The notes below the pieces were generated by a model. That model was not told the origin of the DNA. It worked only from the letters and a program-made list of their open reading frames with translations, and ran no database searches. Shown here in pieces: positions 46,601-59,089 of a stretch of 64,000 bases of DNA. The stretch comes from Mercurialis annua (taxonomy: Eukaryota; Streptophyta; Magnoliopsida; Malpighiales; Euphorbiaceae), in contig NC_065575.1 in the NCBI RefSeq assembly GCF_937616625.2, forward strand, positions 627,501 through 691,500. The letters are read 5' to 3'. The first letter of the stretch is position 1. Every line of letters starts with the position of its first letter. The translations under genes were made by a program, and so were the position numbers.

Positions 46601-49600
46601 CATGATTCGAACCTGCATAGAGACACTTCAACAGATTTACAGTGACATATACTTATTTTTGTGCAGATTGTCAGAGTCCAAAGTCTTCTTAGAAGAGGGA
46701 TTGGTGTACATCATGCAGGATTACTTCCAATTATTAAGGAAGTTGTTGAAATGCTTTTCTGCCGTGGTGTCATTAAAGTAATGTTTGGTCATTGGGTTGA
46801 CATCTTTTATTATAATATTTTCACATATTTTTGGACTATGTTTTTGTTTTTTGATGCTTGTATGAGGTTAAAGAACTAATGAAATTGATTTTTTCTTTTT
46901 GGTTAATGTTTATGCAAAGTGCAAGAGATTTGGATGTTTTAATGTTGCTTTTCATGCAGTCAATGGTTTTCAGGACATAAAAGTAATTTTTCGTCCGTGT
47001 CTGTTTCAGGTATTGTTTTCAACAGAGACATTTGCTATGGGGGTTAACGCCCCAGCTAGAACGGTAAGCTATAATTAATTAATGTCGATGTCCACTGCTA
47101 CTATAAAAATCTTAAACTTGTGTGCTTGTTTCTTTTTATTCTTCTGTGTCTTATTTGTACGTGTACTTTTTTTTATTTCTTTTCTACATAGAGATTCTTC
47201 TTTTCTGAAATGAAACTACTTCTTTCTTTGTTCCTCCTTTTTGGTTTTTCCTCTGGCAGTAAGTATGAATCTTTAAGTGGCTTATAAAGAATGAGATTTA
47301 TATCTGCTTAAGTGGTAGTGTTTGCCAGATTGAGGCAGTTGGTTTAGACCAATGAAAATTGGCATTGATCATCATAATGAATGCATGCTCGATATGACTG
47401 TTTACCTCTTAGCTTTTTATATTGGTAGTATTGTTGGCACTGAGTTGCCTGTCACATTTCCTGCCAGTTTTGGAAGGGGTGCAGAACCTTTGTGTTGATT
47501 GGAGGCCCTAATAATAAACTTTTCTTGTTTAGTGAGATTGGAGAGTTGCAAATGGCATTATTATATTTTTGTAACTCCGGAGCATCAAACTTTATGATCC
47601 TCAACTGATTGTTGAACTGATGAAGAATTAAGTTATGTTTTTATCCAAAGATGGAGCCCTAGTCCAATTTGTATCCCTAAATGTTCAAAATTATTCTTCC
47701 TGTTTACTAGCAGTAAACATTTAAAAGTAATTTCTTTATGGTAGTGTTTTGGCATAATTTTATTTTTCTTGGGGTTAAGTAATTTTTGTTTTTCAATTTT
47801 TGGTTTTAGTTTCGTAAAGTTTGCTACATTTAAAGTTCTTTATAAGTCGAAGAATAATGATATGAAATTATCCCCTTCCTCAGTTACGGCCTGCATTCAT
47901 GGCCTTGTTACAGGCAATTCCTCTAGAAATCAAAGTCAATGCGTAGGTTATAATTGACAAAGTTCCTCCCATATTTTGAAGCTCGAAAAAAACATAAGAG
48001 CTCAATGGAACAAACTAGATTTTCTCCGAGCTAAGGCACTCAAAACTTTGAAAGAAATACTGATTCAACTTTTTATTCCTTCTTGAATGCTAAGTACAAC
48101 TAGTTACAGATACGGAACTTTAACCACCCATTATAGGAAGAAACTACTTCTTGCATGCTTAGCTGGACATTTTAAAATACAATAAATAACTGAACAATGA
48201 GTAGCTGAGTTTAAGCATCCAAAACTAACTGCCAGGTTACTAAGTCATTCTCTTCTTGCTCCCTTTTTGTGTACTGCTTGTAGACGTGCTTGATAGCTGA
48301 AACCATTATGTCTATATCTACATGAATTGCTTCCGGGTTAGAATGTTTATTTAACTCCTGTTGGTTCTTAAGACTCTCTAAGATTATGATTACGATCTAG
48401 ACAACGGCTACTCTTATCAAGAGGGACATAAAATGTTACATACAGATCCAAATTAAGTTATAGAATTTCAGTTTTACTAACCAGTGACAACGAGGTAAAC
48501 TGTATAGCTCTGAAGTACTATGTTGCACGGAAATGGAAAAGGCTGAAATGAGAAATACTAAAATGCGAAATGACAGAAATTACAATTTTTTTATAAGAAT
48601 ATATTATAAATGTAAAATTTGGAGTTTTAGAAGTGTTTCTGGGAACGGAAACGAAACGCCATAATCACAGGATTTGACAAGTTTTCTTATAACATTGCTG
48701 AAGCAGTTTATTCCCAAGCTAGGTTATAGTGTATGGTTCTTAATTGCCCGACATATTTTGCAGGTTGTATTTGATACATTGAGGAAATTTGATGGAAAGG
48801 AATTTCGACAGTTGCTTCCTGGAGAATATACTCAAATGGCAGGTCGTGCTGGTAGAAGAGGTCTTGATAAAATTGGTACAGTGGTTGTGATGTGCCGTGA
48901 TGATATCCCTGATGAAAGGGATCTGAAACTTGTTATTGTTGGAAGTGCTACCAGGCTTGAATCTCAGTTTCGATTGACTTATATTATGATCTTACATCTC
49001 CTCCGTGTGGAAGAACTAAAGGTAATGATTCTAATATCTATTAAACTGCTTTTTGCCGTTGCTTGAATTTGGAAAATGCTGTATATTTAAATTCTTTTGA
49101 TCTGTGTGGAATGCAGTAATATTCTAAAACGTGTTTGCCTGTTATCAAATAGAAATACATGCAAGATTAAGCCGCTCCACTCGAAGCATGTAATGTTACA
49201 TGTACTTTTTCCTTGCAATACATGTGCATTTGTGCATTGACACAGTTTTGAAATAAGTTTAATAGGTGCCTTTATTTTATTATACTGACCTAATTGATTA
49301 TTTTCTTGAAATGAAGTTTAAACAGGGGCTTTTATTTGACTGTACTAACTTAATTGATTCTTTTCTATAAGTATGAAATGAACATATGGGCGTGCACAAT
49401 CCTCACTGAAGGTGGATGAATGATAAACATGTCCACTTAATCCTTTTCTTAATCAAGACAAGACCAGTGGAGAATTTGAACTGCAGAAATTAAACCCCCT
49501 CTCAGGTCAAAATGTCATGCTAAGCTTTCTGTAGAGCATGTTTGCTTTTACATGGGAGTCAGGATTTCCAAAGCATTGTGATGCATTTGACTTTGACTTT

Positions 49601-52600
49601 TTTGCCCATCCAATCGAGGGGAAAAATTAGCAATTCTAACTGGAATTTCACCTTGACATTCATTCATATGAAATAACGTAAGATTGATGCTCAGAATGTA
49701 CTCCCAAAAAGGTGTTACATTAACTTCTTCGCAGTCAAAAGTATTTGTGTCTGCATGTAGCATTACTTTGTAGAACTAGGAAAATCGAGTGTATTTTGCT
49801 CTTGCTTTTCTCTTAATCTCATCATGATTCTGGCTTTTTGTATGAATTTCATTGGTTTAGAGTGATTTTTAATCAAATTTTATAATTACAGGTGGAGGAC
49901 ATGCTCAAAAGAAGTTTTGCTGAGTTCCATGCTCAAAAGAAACTTCCTGAAACACAACTACTTCTAAAAAAGCTTAAGCAGCAGCCTGCCAAAGCAATTG
50001 AGTAAGTATATTAGTGATAAACTTCCTGGCTTCAATTGCCAATGCAGATTTTTTGTTTTACGACTTTATGATGCTGGCGTGTGCCTCGATCCAGCTTTAC
50101 CTAATACCTGTTTGTATAAATGCTTCTATAGTCAGTTTGTTTGTCTTGTATCTTTGCATCTCATATGGTTCTCTGGTTGGCTATAAAATATTATGCAATC
50201 ATATGAATGCATACCTGTGGGTCATTTAAGTTATGAATGTAGCAATGCCTAAATAAGCAATGTAGGTGGCATCTCAACTACCTCAAGCACATTGATAAAC
50301 CAGTATCTCAAATTTGTTGCAGCTTCTGATATTTATTTCTCTCCTCCTACTTCATATTAAATATTATGTATTTTACTACTATTTTCTTTCCTTTAATTAG
50401 TCTCATAAAATGTGAGACTGAAGCACTTATTCAGCTTCTGCTTATTGTTTCCTGCACTATTCATCTAAGATGGCTTATTGATTGTAGATGTATAAAAGGC
50501 GAACCAGCAATTGAAGAATATTATGATACATTCTTGGAAGCTGAAAAATACAGTAATCAGATATCAGAGGCGGTTATGCCATCCTCTGCAGCCCAACAAT
50601 TTCTTACACTTGGAAGAGTGGTGGTTGTAAAGTCACAGTCAGTGAGTGCCTATGTCGTGGTTGTTGCATGTTTGATAAATCATTATCTGTATGTGCTGAA
50701 GTTTTGATGCCCTGCTGTCTTTGATGAAATGTCCATTTAATAAAGTTTCCCAATCAATTATCTGCGGAGTGTTTTCTGACTTGTTTGGATGAATTATGTG
50801 ATATTTTCAGTTTGCAGAATAGTTAAAATAGCAGTAATGAGCATTTGAATCAAAGTGGTTTGGACTAAAATTATAAAGAGAATGGAGCTCAATCTTGACA
50901 TTAAGTCGAAAAAGACCTGGAAACAAGAACAATAATGATGAAGATGGACATAAATTTTCAAGTACTTTTTAGTATCTTTAGTACTTTTTAGTATCTTTTG
51001 GTTGAAATTTATATACTAGAGAATATTATGATGAAACTCTTAACACAACCTTGTTATACGACATGTCCATTCATATGTTCGACCGATGCATAATCTTAAA
51101 TTTTGTGATGTATGAATGGCAGCATTTTGTGGGAATTTTAATCTTGAGATTTTTGGCGGTAGTGAACTATATACTAGAGAATATTATGATGAAACTCTTA
51201 ACACAACCTTGTTATACGACATGTCCATTCATATGTTCGACCGATGCATAATCTTAAATTTTGTGATGTATGAATGGCAGCATTTTGTGGGAATTTTAAT
51301 CTTGAGATTTTTGGCGGTAGTGAATTATGGGTTTCTTGACAGTAGATATAGTTGCTAATCTTATGATATTTACTTGCAGGCACAGGATCACTTACTTGGA
51401 GTAGTTCTAAAAGGACCATCTGCAAGTATGAAGCAGTACATTGTTTTGGTTCTGAAACCTAATTTTCCAACATCAGTGCAGATATCCAATGCGCAAGAGA
51501 AAAAGAGTGGCGATAACTCACAAACTTATTTGCTTTTGCCAAAATCAAAACGTGGTGGAGAAGAATACTTTTATGCTCCAGCTTCTCGCAAAGGATCAGG
51601 TGCTGTCAACATAAATTTACCATATCAAGGCACTGCAGCTGGCATCAATTATGAAGTTAGAGGAATGGATAATACAGAATTCTTATTCATATGCACTGCA
51701 AAATTAAAAATCGACCAGGTTGGGCTTCTTGAGGATGTTAGTAATATAGCTTTCTCTAAGACAGTTCAACAGTTGTCAGAACTCAAATCTGATGGAAATA
51801 AGTATCCTCCTGCCTTAGACCCATTGAAAGGTAGGGAAATATTTTTTGATGAAGATAATCTCTCTAATTTCTTGAAAATAGAAGTTTGTAACTTGTGAAA
51901 TCTGACAGACATGCGACATGGCCTTTACACATACCTTGCATTTGAGTCCTTTATTGGCAATTAGCACAAAATATGCTGTAGCAATCTTGTCTATTAGCAG
52001 TTATAATCTCTGTTTTGTCTTGGGAACTTGTATTATTGAATGGAAGTGAGGAAAGTCCACTATTCAGTCAATCCTGTCAATAGTTTGCTAATCAAGTGAC
52101 CTTTTTTTATACCTCTTCTATGCTCTAATGTCCTCATCCAGCAAAAGGTTGCCTCAAGATATTTACTATAAGGTTTTCTGCCTTGCCGTAGTTGTATTCA
52201 TTATAGTAATTGTGGATTTCTTCAAACTAATTTTTAATCCTTTCCAGCTTAAATGTTTTTTTTCTCATCAATTTTATTGAATAGCAAGGATTTGCTACAT
52301 TTTCTGACAGTTGATGCATTGTTAAATAATTTTACTGTAAAATAAGTCGTGCGGCTGTTATTTTTTCTTTCATTTCCTGTGGGTTACGATTATGTCATTG
52401 TTGTAAGTGAAACCATGGTTTTCTATTTATGTATTCCATTGAGGCATAATGTTTTCATGCATGGTTAATGTCATCCTAAGCATAAGGCAATTATCTGTCA
52501 TTTTAAAATAAAAAAACCAAGTTCATTGTTAATCAATTAATTCCTAGTTCTACATTTGTTATGATGGCAACTTTTTCACACTTGAAGTTCTTTGTTGCTA

Positions 52601-54377
52601 TTTCTGTTTCAGATCTGAAGATGAGAGATGTGAATCTTGTAGAAGCTTACAAGAAATGGACTAGCTTGTTGCAAAAGATGGCGATGAACAAGTGTCATGG
52701 TTGTTTAAAACTGGAGGAGCACCTGAAATTGGCAAAAGAAATAAAGATGCATAAAGATGAAATTAGTGACTTAGCATTTCAAATGTCGGATGAAGCACTC
52801 CAACAGATGCCACAGTTTCAGGGCAGGGTATGTTTTATGTGGGCAACTTTCTTGCTTTGCTCTCTATTTAAGCTCGATTTTCTAGTTTTATTATATGTAG
52901 GACTTCGTAAAACACCCTCATGAAGATTTGAGAGTGTTCATTGCAGATAGATGTTCTGAAGGAAATTGGTTGTATAGATGCTGACCTCGTCGTTCAAATT
53001 AAAGGACGTGTTGCTTGTGAGATGAACTCAGGGGAGGAGTTGATATGCACAGAATGTTTATTTGAGAATCAACTTGATGACCTAGAACCAGAAGAAGCTG
53101 TGGCAGTGATGTCTGCCTTTGTCTTTCAACAGAGGAATGCTTCTGAGCCTTCTCTGACTCCCAATCTGTCCAGAGCTAAGAAAAGGTGATTCCCCTTTCT
53201 GCACAGCTAGAAGCTCTTGTTTTTTACTTGATTTTTGCTATGAATTTTAAAGAAAAGATGTTTTTTTACGTAAGTTAGAAAACTCCTTGCGTTTAATTTT
53301 AATAGATCCATCCTTGAGGAATCCCAAGAGTTGCCTACCCAGGGGCTCTTTTAGGGTTTCACTAGACCTATTAATGGATTTAGGCTTGGACACCCCGTTC
53401 TCTTTGAGCCTGAACATTAAAAAAGAAAGAAGTGAATAGATTTTGGCAGATTCATGTGATTTTTCTAAGGGTAGTTTAACCCGGCTCTAGTTATAAATTA
53501 CATGAAAATCATGAACTTTTTATAGTCAGTCCAGGCCGAGCTCAGGCTTAGCCATTCTGTGTAGCTCTAGGATTCATCTCAGTGTGAGGTTCTAAAGAAG
53601 CAAAATTTGCTAATGTTCAAAGTTTAACTTCAAACATTTTTTAAGTAACTTAGAATATTAGTTGCAATAACTGCTGACGAATACCCAGAAACGTGGACAC
53701 CTTATGTATGAAATGGCATATCTACCAAACTTTTATTTTATGGTCTTTTTGGAGACACTAAGGGCAGATGAACCCAAATGTTTAACGTATATAAGACTGG
53801 AACTTCTCTACTGTCCATTATGGTGCCCATATATCGTGCCCATATATTAGAGTCTGCCTTTGCAATTTAGCATTTGCTATGTTTTTCATTTCTCTATTTC
53901 TGTCTTATCTCTATTCACTCTATCTTATTTTAGCTTATCTTTCAATTTAGATTGTACGACACTGCTATAAAACTCGGAGAGCTTCAAGCCAAAAACAACT
54001 TACAGATAAACCCCGAGGAGTACGCAAAGGAGAATTTGAAGTTCGGTCTGGTGGAAGTTGTTTATGAATGGGCAAAGGTTTATTTTACCAAGACACTGAA
54101 ATTTAAGCTGTCTCGACTTTCTTGAATGTCCCGTAATCGTTTTTCTATTATTATCTTATTACAGGGAACTCCGTTTGCTGATATCTGTGAGCTTACTGAT
54201 GTTCCTGAAGGCTTGATTGTGCGGACGATTGTCAGATTAGACGAGACATGTCGAGAATTTAGAAATGCTGCTTCGATAATGGGTAATTCTGCTCTCCATA
54301 AGAAAATGGAAGCTGCTTCCAATGCAATAAAACGCGACATTGTTTTTGCAGCCAGCTTGTATATTACAGGAGTATGA
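37607..54377 (+). CDS. SKI2: SKI2-type DExH RNA helicase of the SKI complex
   Basis: Cytoplasmic helicase that feeds mRNA to the exosome for 3'-5' decay with SKI3 and SKI8. Twenty-three coding exons: 37607-37747, 38015-38272, 38408-38668, 38788-38856, 38969-39047, 42297-42535, 42644-42751, 43623-43724, 43853-44053, 44203-44313, 45053-45120, 45324-45696, 46398-46553, 46667-46777, 47010-47063, 48764-49021, 49892-50001, 50488-50641, 51380-51830, 52613-52827, 52947-53185, 53951-54077, 54165-54377; 4,098 nt, 1,365 residues. Walker A is AHTSAGKT (~400), then the DEVH box in [11 protein letters not shown] (~490), LLSAT, and motif [12 protein letters not shown] (~801). The rRNA-processing arch insert and the DSHCT C-terminal domain follow ([20 protein letters not shown]). 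The exon 6 start (after TTCTAAAG) is the least certain junction. Introns 5 and 15 are long. Confidence 0.94.
39066..39764. mobile_element. hAT-type non-autonomous transposon in SKI2 intron 5
   Basis: A 699-bp element. The ends read inward CAGCGACGGACCCACG and CAGTGACGAACGCAGAC, each followed by a GGGGG-TCC block; the CAGTGRCGRA ends are typical of plant hAT elements. A perfect 8-bp TSD CTTGCATG lies at 39058-39065 and 39765-39772. The interior is almost pure AT. No transposase. Confidence 0.92.
40335..41818. mobile_element. Rearranged TRIM (miniature LTR retrotransposon) array in SKI2 intron 5
   Basis: Built from a 109-bp LTR (TGTTAAAGTGGGAAATCC...CTAACA in sense) and a ~112-bp internal part. 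The internal part starts with TGGTATCARAGCC, the primer-binding site for initiator tRNA-Met, and ends in the purine tract GTGAGGGGGAG: a TRIM. Full antisense LTRs lie at 40335-40443, 40612-40720, 40833-40941, 41054-41162, 41275-41383 and 41710-41818; 40612 to 41383 is a clean 221-bp-period tandem. Sense pieces lie at 40444-40597 (internal plus LTR start) and 41437-41556 (LTR plus PBS), and they mirror the right end. The whole block is flanked by a single 5-bp TSD ATAGC (40330-40334, 41819-41823). No protein is encoded; the repeated 81-residue ORFs come from the repeat. Confidence 0.92.
42080..42250. other. Possible decayed SINE remnant before SKI2 exon 6
   Basis: Around 42105-42145 the sequence GAGTTTGAATCCTAGGAGG resembles a box B followed by the body of a tRNA-derived SINE. 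No box A, tail or TSD could be defined. Weak call. Confidence 0.2.
51012..51327. repeat. Perfect or near-perfect 158-bp tandem duplication in SKI2 intron 18
   Basis: Copies 51012-51169 and 51170-51327 both start TATACTAGAGAATATTATG and end TTGGCGGTAGTGAA(C/T)TA. I see essentially no differences between the copies, so the duplication is recent. It lies about 50 bases before exon 19. Overlapping ORFs through it are not genes. Confidence 0.9.
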
Positions 54378-55229
54378 TGATATTACTATTATATCAGAGC
54401 TCAAGTAAAAGGACTTACAAATGTAAATTAGTTAATTTTCATTGTCTTTAGATATGCGTTTGGTTTCAGGTTCATTTCTCTAATTAAAAGTGTAGATATA
54501 GACTAATTGTCATTGGCAAAAATATTTTTGCAGAAGCCAAAAACAATTGGTCAGAACTCCATTAAAAAGTGTCTTCTGTTTTAAGTATTTTATATCAAAT
54601 ATATGTTTTGCATTGTTTTGTTATCCTTAACGGTTGGTATTTTAGGGATTCAGATTAAATCAAATCTAAATGAACTGAATTTGTAATCCTTTCTTTTCAA
54701 AATCAGATTAAACATGTTTTATAAATTGTTTAAATCAAATCAAATTCATTCATTTTGGTTCTATTAGGTTTTTAGTTCTGTTTACATCAAGAGTGAACTA
54801 GACTCTTTTTACTTTTATAGTTCAGTTGGATGTTTTATAATTTCAAAAAATGAACAGATGAGAATAGAAAGTAATACTAATACTTTGTTTTCATTGATTT
54901 ATATAAATAAGAGGATTTTCAGTTGAATAAACATTCCTCATATTGCACCAATAATAATAGTTAATACTAATAAATTAAGCTAGCTTTTATTTAATATAAT
55001 ATAATGCTAATAGAAGAACAAAATGAAAATGACCAGAATTAAGGGATAAGGATTTGGAATCCTATTTTTGCTAGCAACTATGTATTTATCTCCAACTTCA
55101 ATTTAGCTATACAAACACTGAAACACACAAGAAAACATAACAAAATTAATAGTATAAAATAATTACTGTAAATATGCAGTCTAGTAATTTTTGTGGTTTA
55201 TCGACATATACTTATTCTTTACACAAGAA
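54378..55229. other. SKI2 3' UTR and AT-rich spacer
   Basis: Begins with the SKI2 3' UTR. Around 54650-54780 there are AATCAAATC/AATCAGATT-type repeats like a decayed MITE, without definable ends. No gene seen before the tRNA. Confidence 0.4.
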
Positions 55230-55301
55230 GCGTTTGTAGTCCAACGGTTAGGATAATTGCCTTCCAAGCAATAGACCCGGGTTCGACTCCCGGCAGACGC
55301 A
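55230..55301 (+). tRNA. tRNA-Gly(TCC): tRNA-Gly (anticodon TCC)
   Basis: A 72-nt intronless cloverleaf. The acceptor stem GCGTTTG pairs with CAGACGC (one G-T). The D arm is GTCC..GGAT, the anticodon stem ATTGC/GCAAT with loop CTTCCAA (anticodon TCC), and the T arm CCGGG-TTCGACT-CCCGG. The discriminator is A, with no encoded CCA. A seven-T Pol III terminator follows at 55302-55308. Identical to the copy at 57417. Confidence 0.97.
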
Positions 55302-55308
55302 TTTTTTT
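55302..55308 (+). terminator. Pol III T-run terminator of tRNA-Gly
   Basis: Seven consecutive T directly after the discriminator base of the tRNA. Confidence 0.8.
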
Positions 55309-55499
55309 CCTTCCAGCTTTTAATAAATTTTTTTTATCCATAGCCAGATTTTAATAATTTCAAATTTATGATATGTCTTAATTGGGAAGTTCTTTTTGGA
55401 GCTAACTAATCAAGAAAAGAATCTTACTTTCAATTAGTTATTTAATTTTTGGTAGGAGGTAGGCTGTAAAGGAATGGAACCAAATATGATTTATATAAA

Positions 55500-55879
55500 G
55501 CCCTAATGGCAAAAAAAAACCAAACCTTTACGACTTGTTGCAATTATATCCAAACCTTTTAATTTTTGCAATAATATCCAAATTGCATTTTTTTGTTGCA
55601 ATAATATCCAAATTGCATTTTTTGTAGCAATAATAGTCAAATTGATGGCTAAATTTGTTGTTTTCAATTAAGATATTAGGATATTATTATGTTTTGATGT
55701 ATAATAATATAGTAAAAATCCCCAAAAATGGCAAAAAACTCAAAAAAATTCACATAAAAAGTGCAATTTGGATATTATTGCAACAAAATAATACAATTTG
55801 GATATTATTGCAAAAATTAAAAGGTTTGGATATAATTGCAACAAGTCGTAAAGGTTTGGGTTTTTCTTGCCATTAAGCC
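55500..55879. mobile_element. MITE with 9-bp TSD and internal sub-repeats
   Basis: A 380-bp foldback element. The ends read inward GCCCTAATGGCAAAAA and GGCTTAATGGCAAGAA. The arms are nearly identical for about 115 bp and each contains two or three repeats of TTGCAATAATATCCAAATTG. A perfect 9-bp TSD TTATATAAA lies at 55491-55499 and 55880-55888. The outer GGCTTAATG resembles the ends of the 12.2- and 29.6-kb MITEs, but the bodies differ. Confidence 0.93.
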
Positions 55880-55888
55880 TTATATAAA

Positions 55889-56496
55889 TGGGGTATTCAA
55901 ACTTTACTCAGCTTTAGTTCATTTATATTTTACAACATTCATATTTGATTGAGGCTTAACATGAGTTTAATCGTTTAGATGCTAAACAAATTGACCTCAA
56001 GCTCGTTTATTTAAATTCTAAAAAAAACAAGTTCGAGTTCGTTTATTTAACCGTTACACGAGTTTAGCTTGAGCTTGGCTCGTTTAACACTTAAATGAAT
56101 GAACACAAGCCAATTCATATAGCATCTAGATAAACAAATTCAAACCAAGCTCAATTGATGTACTTTACTCGCATACTCGTCAATTCATGAGCTCTTATTC
56201 ACGCTCATGAGCCAACTCACAAACTCATAATCGAGTTTATATACAACTTATTCGTGAATGTCAACGAGCCGAATGCTAATAAATTCAAGCTCTATCCGTT
56301 TAAATTAATGAACATAAATTAAAGATCGAGCAAGTTAAACAAAAACAAGATCTGATTTATAGGGATTGCAGAATTCATATCATAATCCAACTCAAACACA
56401 GAATAAAAATTAGCAAACGAGCTGCAACAATACTACACATTTTTGAAATCACAAAATTATACAATAAGCAGTGGAACAAATGAGACAGTGAATCAG
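55889..56496. repeat. Degenerate AGCTTGAGCTCG-type plant repeat
   Basis: 55960-56340 is rich in GAGCTTG, GCTCGTTTA, GAGCCAACTC and CGAGTTTA words in both orientations, as in the very common GC-skewed foldback repeats of eudicots. Ends and TSD could not be fixed. The last ~150 bases are the probable 3' UTR of the MEE59-like gene. Confidence 0.45.
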
Positions 56497-58185
56497 TTAA
56501 TTGTCACTCCTTTTGGGCTTGTCTGAAGGAAATGTGACCTGAAAACAAAAAACAAAAATAGTTATTAATTAAGATTTGAGGGTTTAAGTATTGTAAATGA
56601 ATATGATGATGTAAATATATATAATACAGTATCAGAAGAAGCAGCTGGAATCCAGTCGTTAGTTGCCGGATTGCCTTTGCTTGAGGCGTGACAAGAGGTT
56701 ACTGAATCTGATGCTAGACTGAACCCTTTTTCATTTGCATCCTCCATTTTTATGAACCCTGTTCCTGTCTGAATTCATCAACAACACTACCGTCAACTCG
56801 GTCTCTGTAAAACCAATCATGACTATTATGATATAAAAGCTACTTACATAAATTTTTCAAGTCATACATTTTCAACATTTTATTTCTATTTTGAATACAC
56901 TTCGTACGTTCCAAGATTATATATTTATAACTTATTCTTTGTACGTGGAGTGTTTTTATTTTTAATTTGTGTTAACCAAAGGCGTCGGTAAAATTTGGCG
57001 CCTTATTTTCCACGGAGTTCGTCGATGGACTAGTCCATCGATAAATGTTGAATCCCTTAACCGTCAGCATTTTGTTGTTTAATCCTTGGCAAAATTAACA
57101 TTTCATGACGAATTTTATGTTGGTGAGAGGATTAAAGGGTTCTGTCGTCCTAAAATTAAGATTCATTTCTTGTCGCAAATATTCACTAGTAGCATATCAT
57201 CTCTCTATAGATTGGAGTAAAAGAAGGACAAAAAAAGAGTAGAGATGTAATACCGTATGGTGGTGCTTATCAATGCAATTGAGATCCTTGTAGTATTCTG
57301 TCTCCACAAATTCCTCCCCAACTTCACCTTTTCCATTGCAACTTAGTTTCTAATTCAACCACCAGCAAATCAATACTTGATTAACTATGCATTTTCTACA
57401 GATCAATCAACAAGCTGCGTTTGTAGTCCAACGGTTAGGATAATTGCCTTCCAAGCAATAGACCCGGGTTCGACTCCCGGCAGACGCATTTTCCCCCCCA
57501 AAATTCATACTTTTAAATTTTGCATTTTGCATTACTATCCATAAATCTACAATTACTGTCATTTACATCCTTCCTTCCAATTTAAAAACTAAACAAAAGG
57601 TAAAATTAATCAACATGTATCATCGACAATCAATCAATTAACATGTCTAATTTCATCTTAATTCTATTTCACATGTAATGAAGAACATCATACACTAATA
57701 ATTAAAGAGGTAAAAAAAATCAAACTAAAATGAAATAAATTTAATTTCTTTAAAAATTATCAATTTTAGCGTGTGTTGCAATTCTAATTAATACTACAAA
57801 CTTTCAATTTTAACAATATAATAGTATTTCTCTTACAATTTTAAATAACGGTGCAGTAAAATATAAAGTTTGTATTTTGCAATTTTAACTTGAACTTTTA
57901 AAATTAAGCAATTAAAATCTCAGTAGCCATGGAAATAAGAAAACAAACCTGAGGTTGAGCTTCAAGGCGTTGAAACTCTACAAGTTCAGGGATCGGAGTT
58001 TCAGAATTTGAATCGGAATCAGCATACTGAGCTGAATATTCACTGCGTTGAGGCTTGGTGTGTCGTTTCGGAGCTAACCCGTCAAAATAATCTCTGGTTT
58101 CTTCTTCCATTTGAGCTTCTTCCTCTACACTCACATGAACATCGCTCCGATTTGCCCTTCTAAACTCCATTTTTTTCCTATCCAA
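56497..58185 (-). CDS. MEE59: MEE59-like plant-specific protein of unknown function
   Basis: Four coding exons (minus strand): 58185-57949, 57349-57254, 56768-56628, 56538-56497; 516 nt, 171 residues, or 166 if the second ATG (58170, [10 protein letters not shown]) is used, which fits the family better as I remember it. Acidic and hydrophilic, with [70 protein letters not shown] and a short basic C terminus DKPKRSDN. No membrane segment, signal peptide or known catalytic motif. The name recalls the Arabidopsis locus from a maternal-effect embryo-arrest screen; the molecular role is unknown. Intron 1 (57350-57948) contains a tRNA-Gly gene on the opposite strand. Confidence 0.75.
57417..57488 (+). 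tRNA. tRNA-Gly(TCC): tRNA-Gly (anticodon TCC), inside MEE59-like intron 1
   Basis: Identical over 72 nt to 55230-55301, with the same cloverleaf and TCC anticodon. Followed by four T (57489-57492), a minimal Pol III terminator. It lies on the opposite strand inside the first intron of the MEE59-like gene. The flanks are not similar to those of the first copy, so only a short piece was copied or the duplication is old and under selection. Confidence 0.97.
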
Positions 58186-59079
58186 ACTCAGATTTTTTTG
58201 GCTTCTTTATCTGTTTGTTTTTGCCGTTATCCCACTTTGTACTTCAAATTTGGGACCAAAGGAGATGCGAACGAACAAATATCTCTCTACTTTTTGAAAA
58301 AAAATATCTACTTACAATTATTGCATGCAGGAGAAAAATATCTAAAACTATAATGTTATTTTTTTTTATATAAATTATCTCAAAATTTTCCATTGCATTT
58401 GTTTATTAGATTTTATTATTTAATTCGATTAAAAAATATTCAGTTTTTGCCTTTTTATTTTCTACAGCGTATTATTTATTTTATTTTATTTTATTTCAAT
58501 TGATTATTAATTTAATACTGAGTAAGAGTTATTGCAATATCTGAATTACTTATTAATTTTAATCAATTACAAAAATTATTTAATTTTAAATAAATTAACT
58601 CTTAAACTGTATTATTGCTTGGTCTGATTTTTTTTTTAAAGGATATGGTTTCACTCTTGATCGTATTAGAAGAAGTAATGGAAAATTAGATCAGACTGAT
58701 GAGACACTTTAAATGAATCAGTTATGTTTGGTTATAGGTCGATAAAACTCTCTCAAATTCGACTTTCAGCAGACGCATTTTATTAATATTTTTTTTTCTC
58801 AATTGAGATATAAATAATGGGGGCTAGCGAGAATTAGTTATATTATTAATACTAATTCGGATTTTTTTTTTTAATTCAGCCTACTGCAATTGGGAATGCA
58901 CCGTGAGTGTTCCTGACCAGGCCAACACTCACTTGGGAAAGAGATGTATGTTTACTATTTAGATTAAGAAAGATTTTGTGAAAAAAAAATGTTTTATTAT
59001 TTCTTATTAAATGGGCCTATTTGCATTTTGATACAACAGAAAATAGAGATAATTACATATTTAGGCTAAAAGCGGGCCC
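58186..59079. other. MEE59-like promoter side and AT-rich spacer
   Basis: Upstream region of the MEE59-like gene. Low-complexity AT dominates. It holds a tRNA relic (58756-58777) and a 9-bp-arm hairpin (58903-58911 with 58924-58932). No gene recognised. Confidence 0.4.
58756..58777 (+). pseudogene. 3' relic of a tRNA-Gly gene
   Basis: AATTCGACTTTCAGCAGACG plus CA followed by TTTT matches the T arm and 3' acceptor strand of the two intact tRNA-Gly genes (GTTCGACTCCCGGCAGACGC) except for a few bases that break the T stem. The 5' part is not recognisable. Confidence 0.6.
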
Positions 59080-59089
59080 AAATTACATG

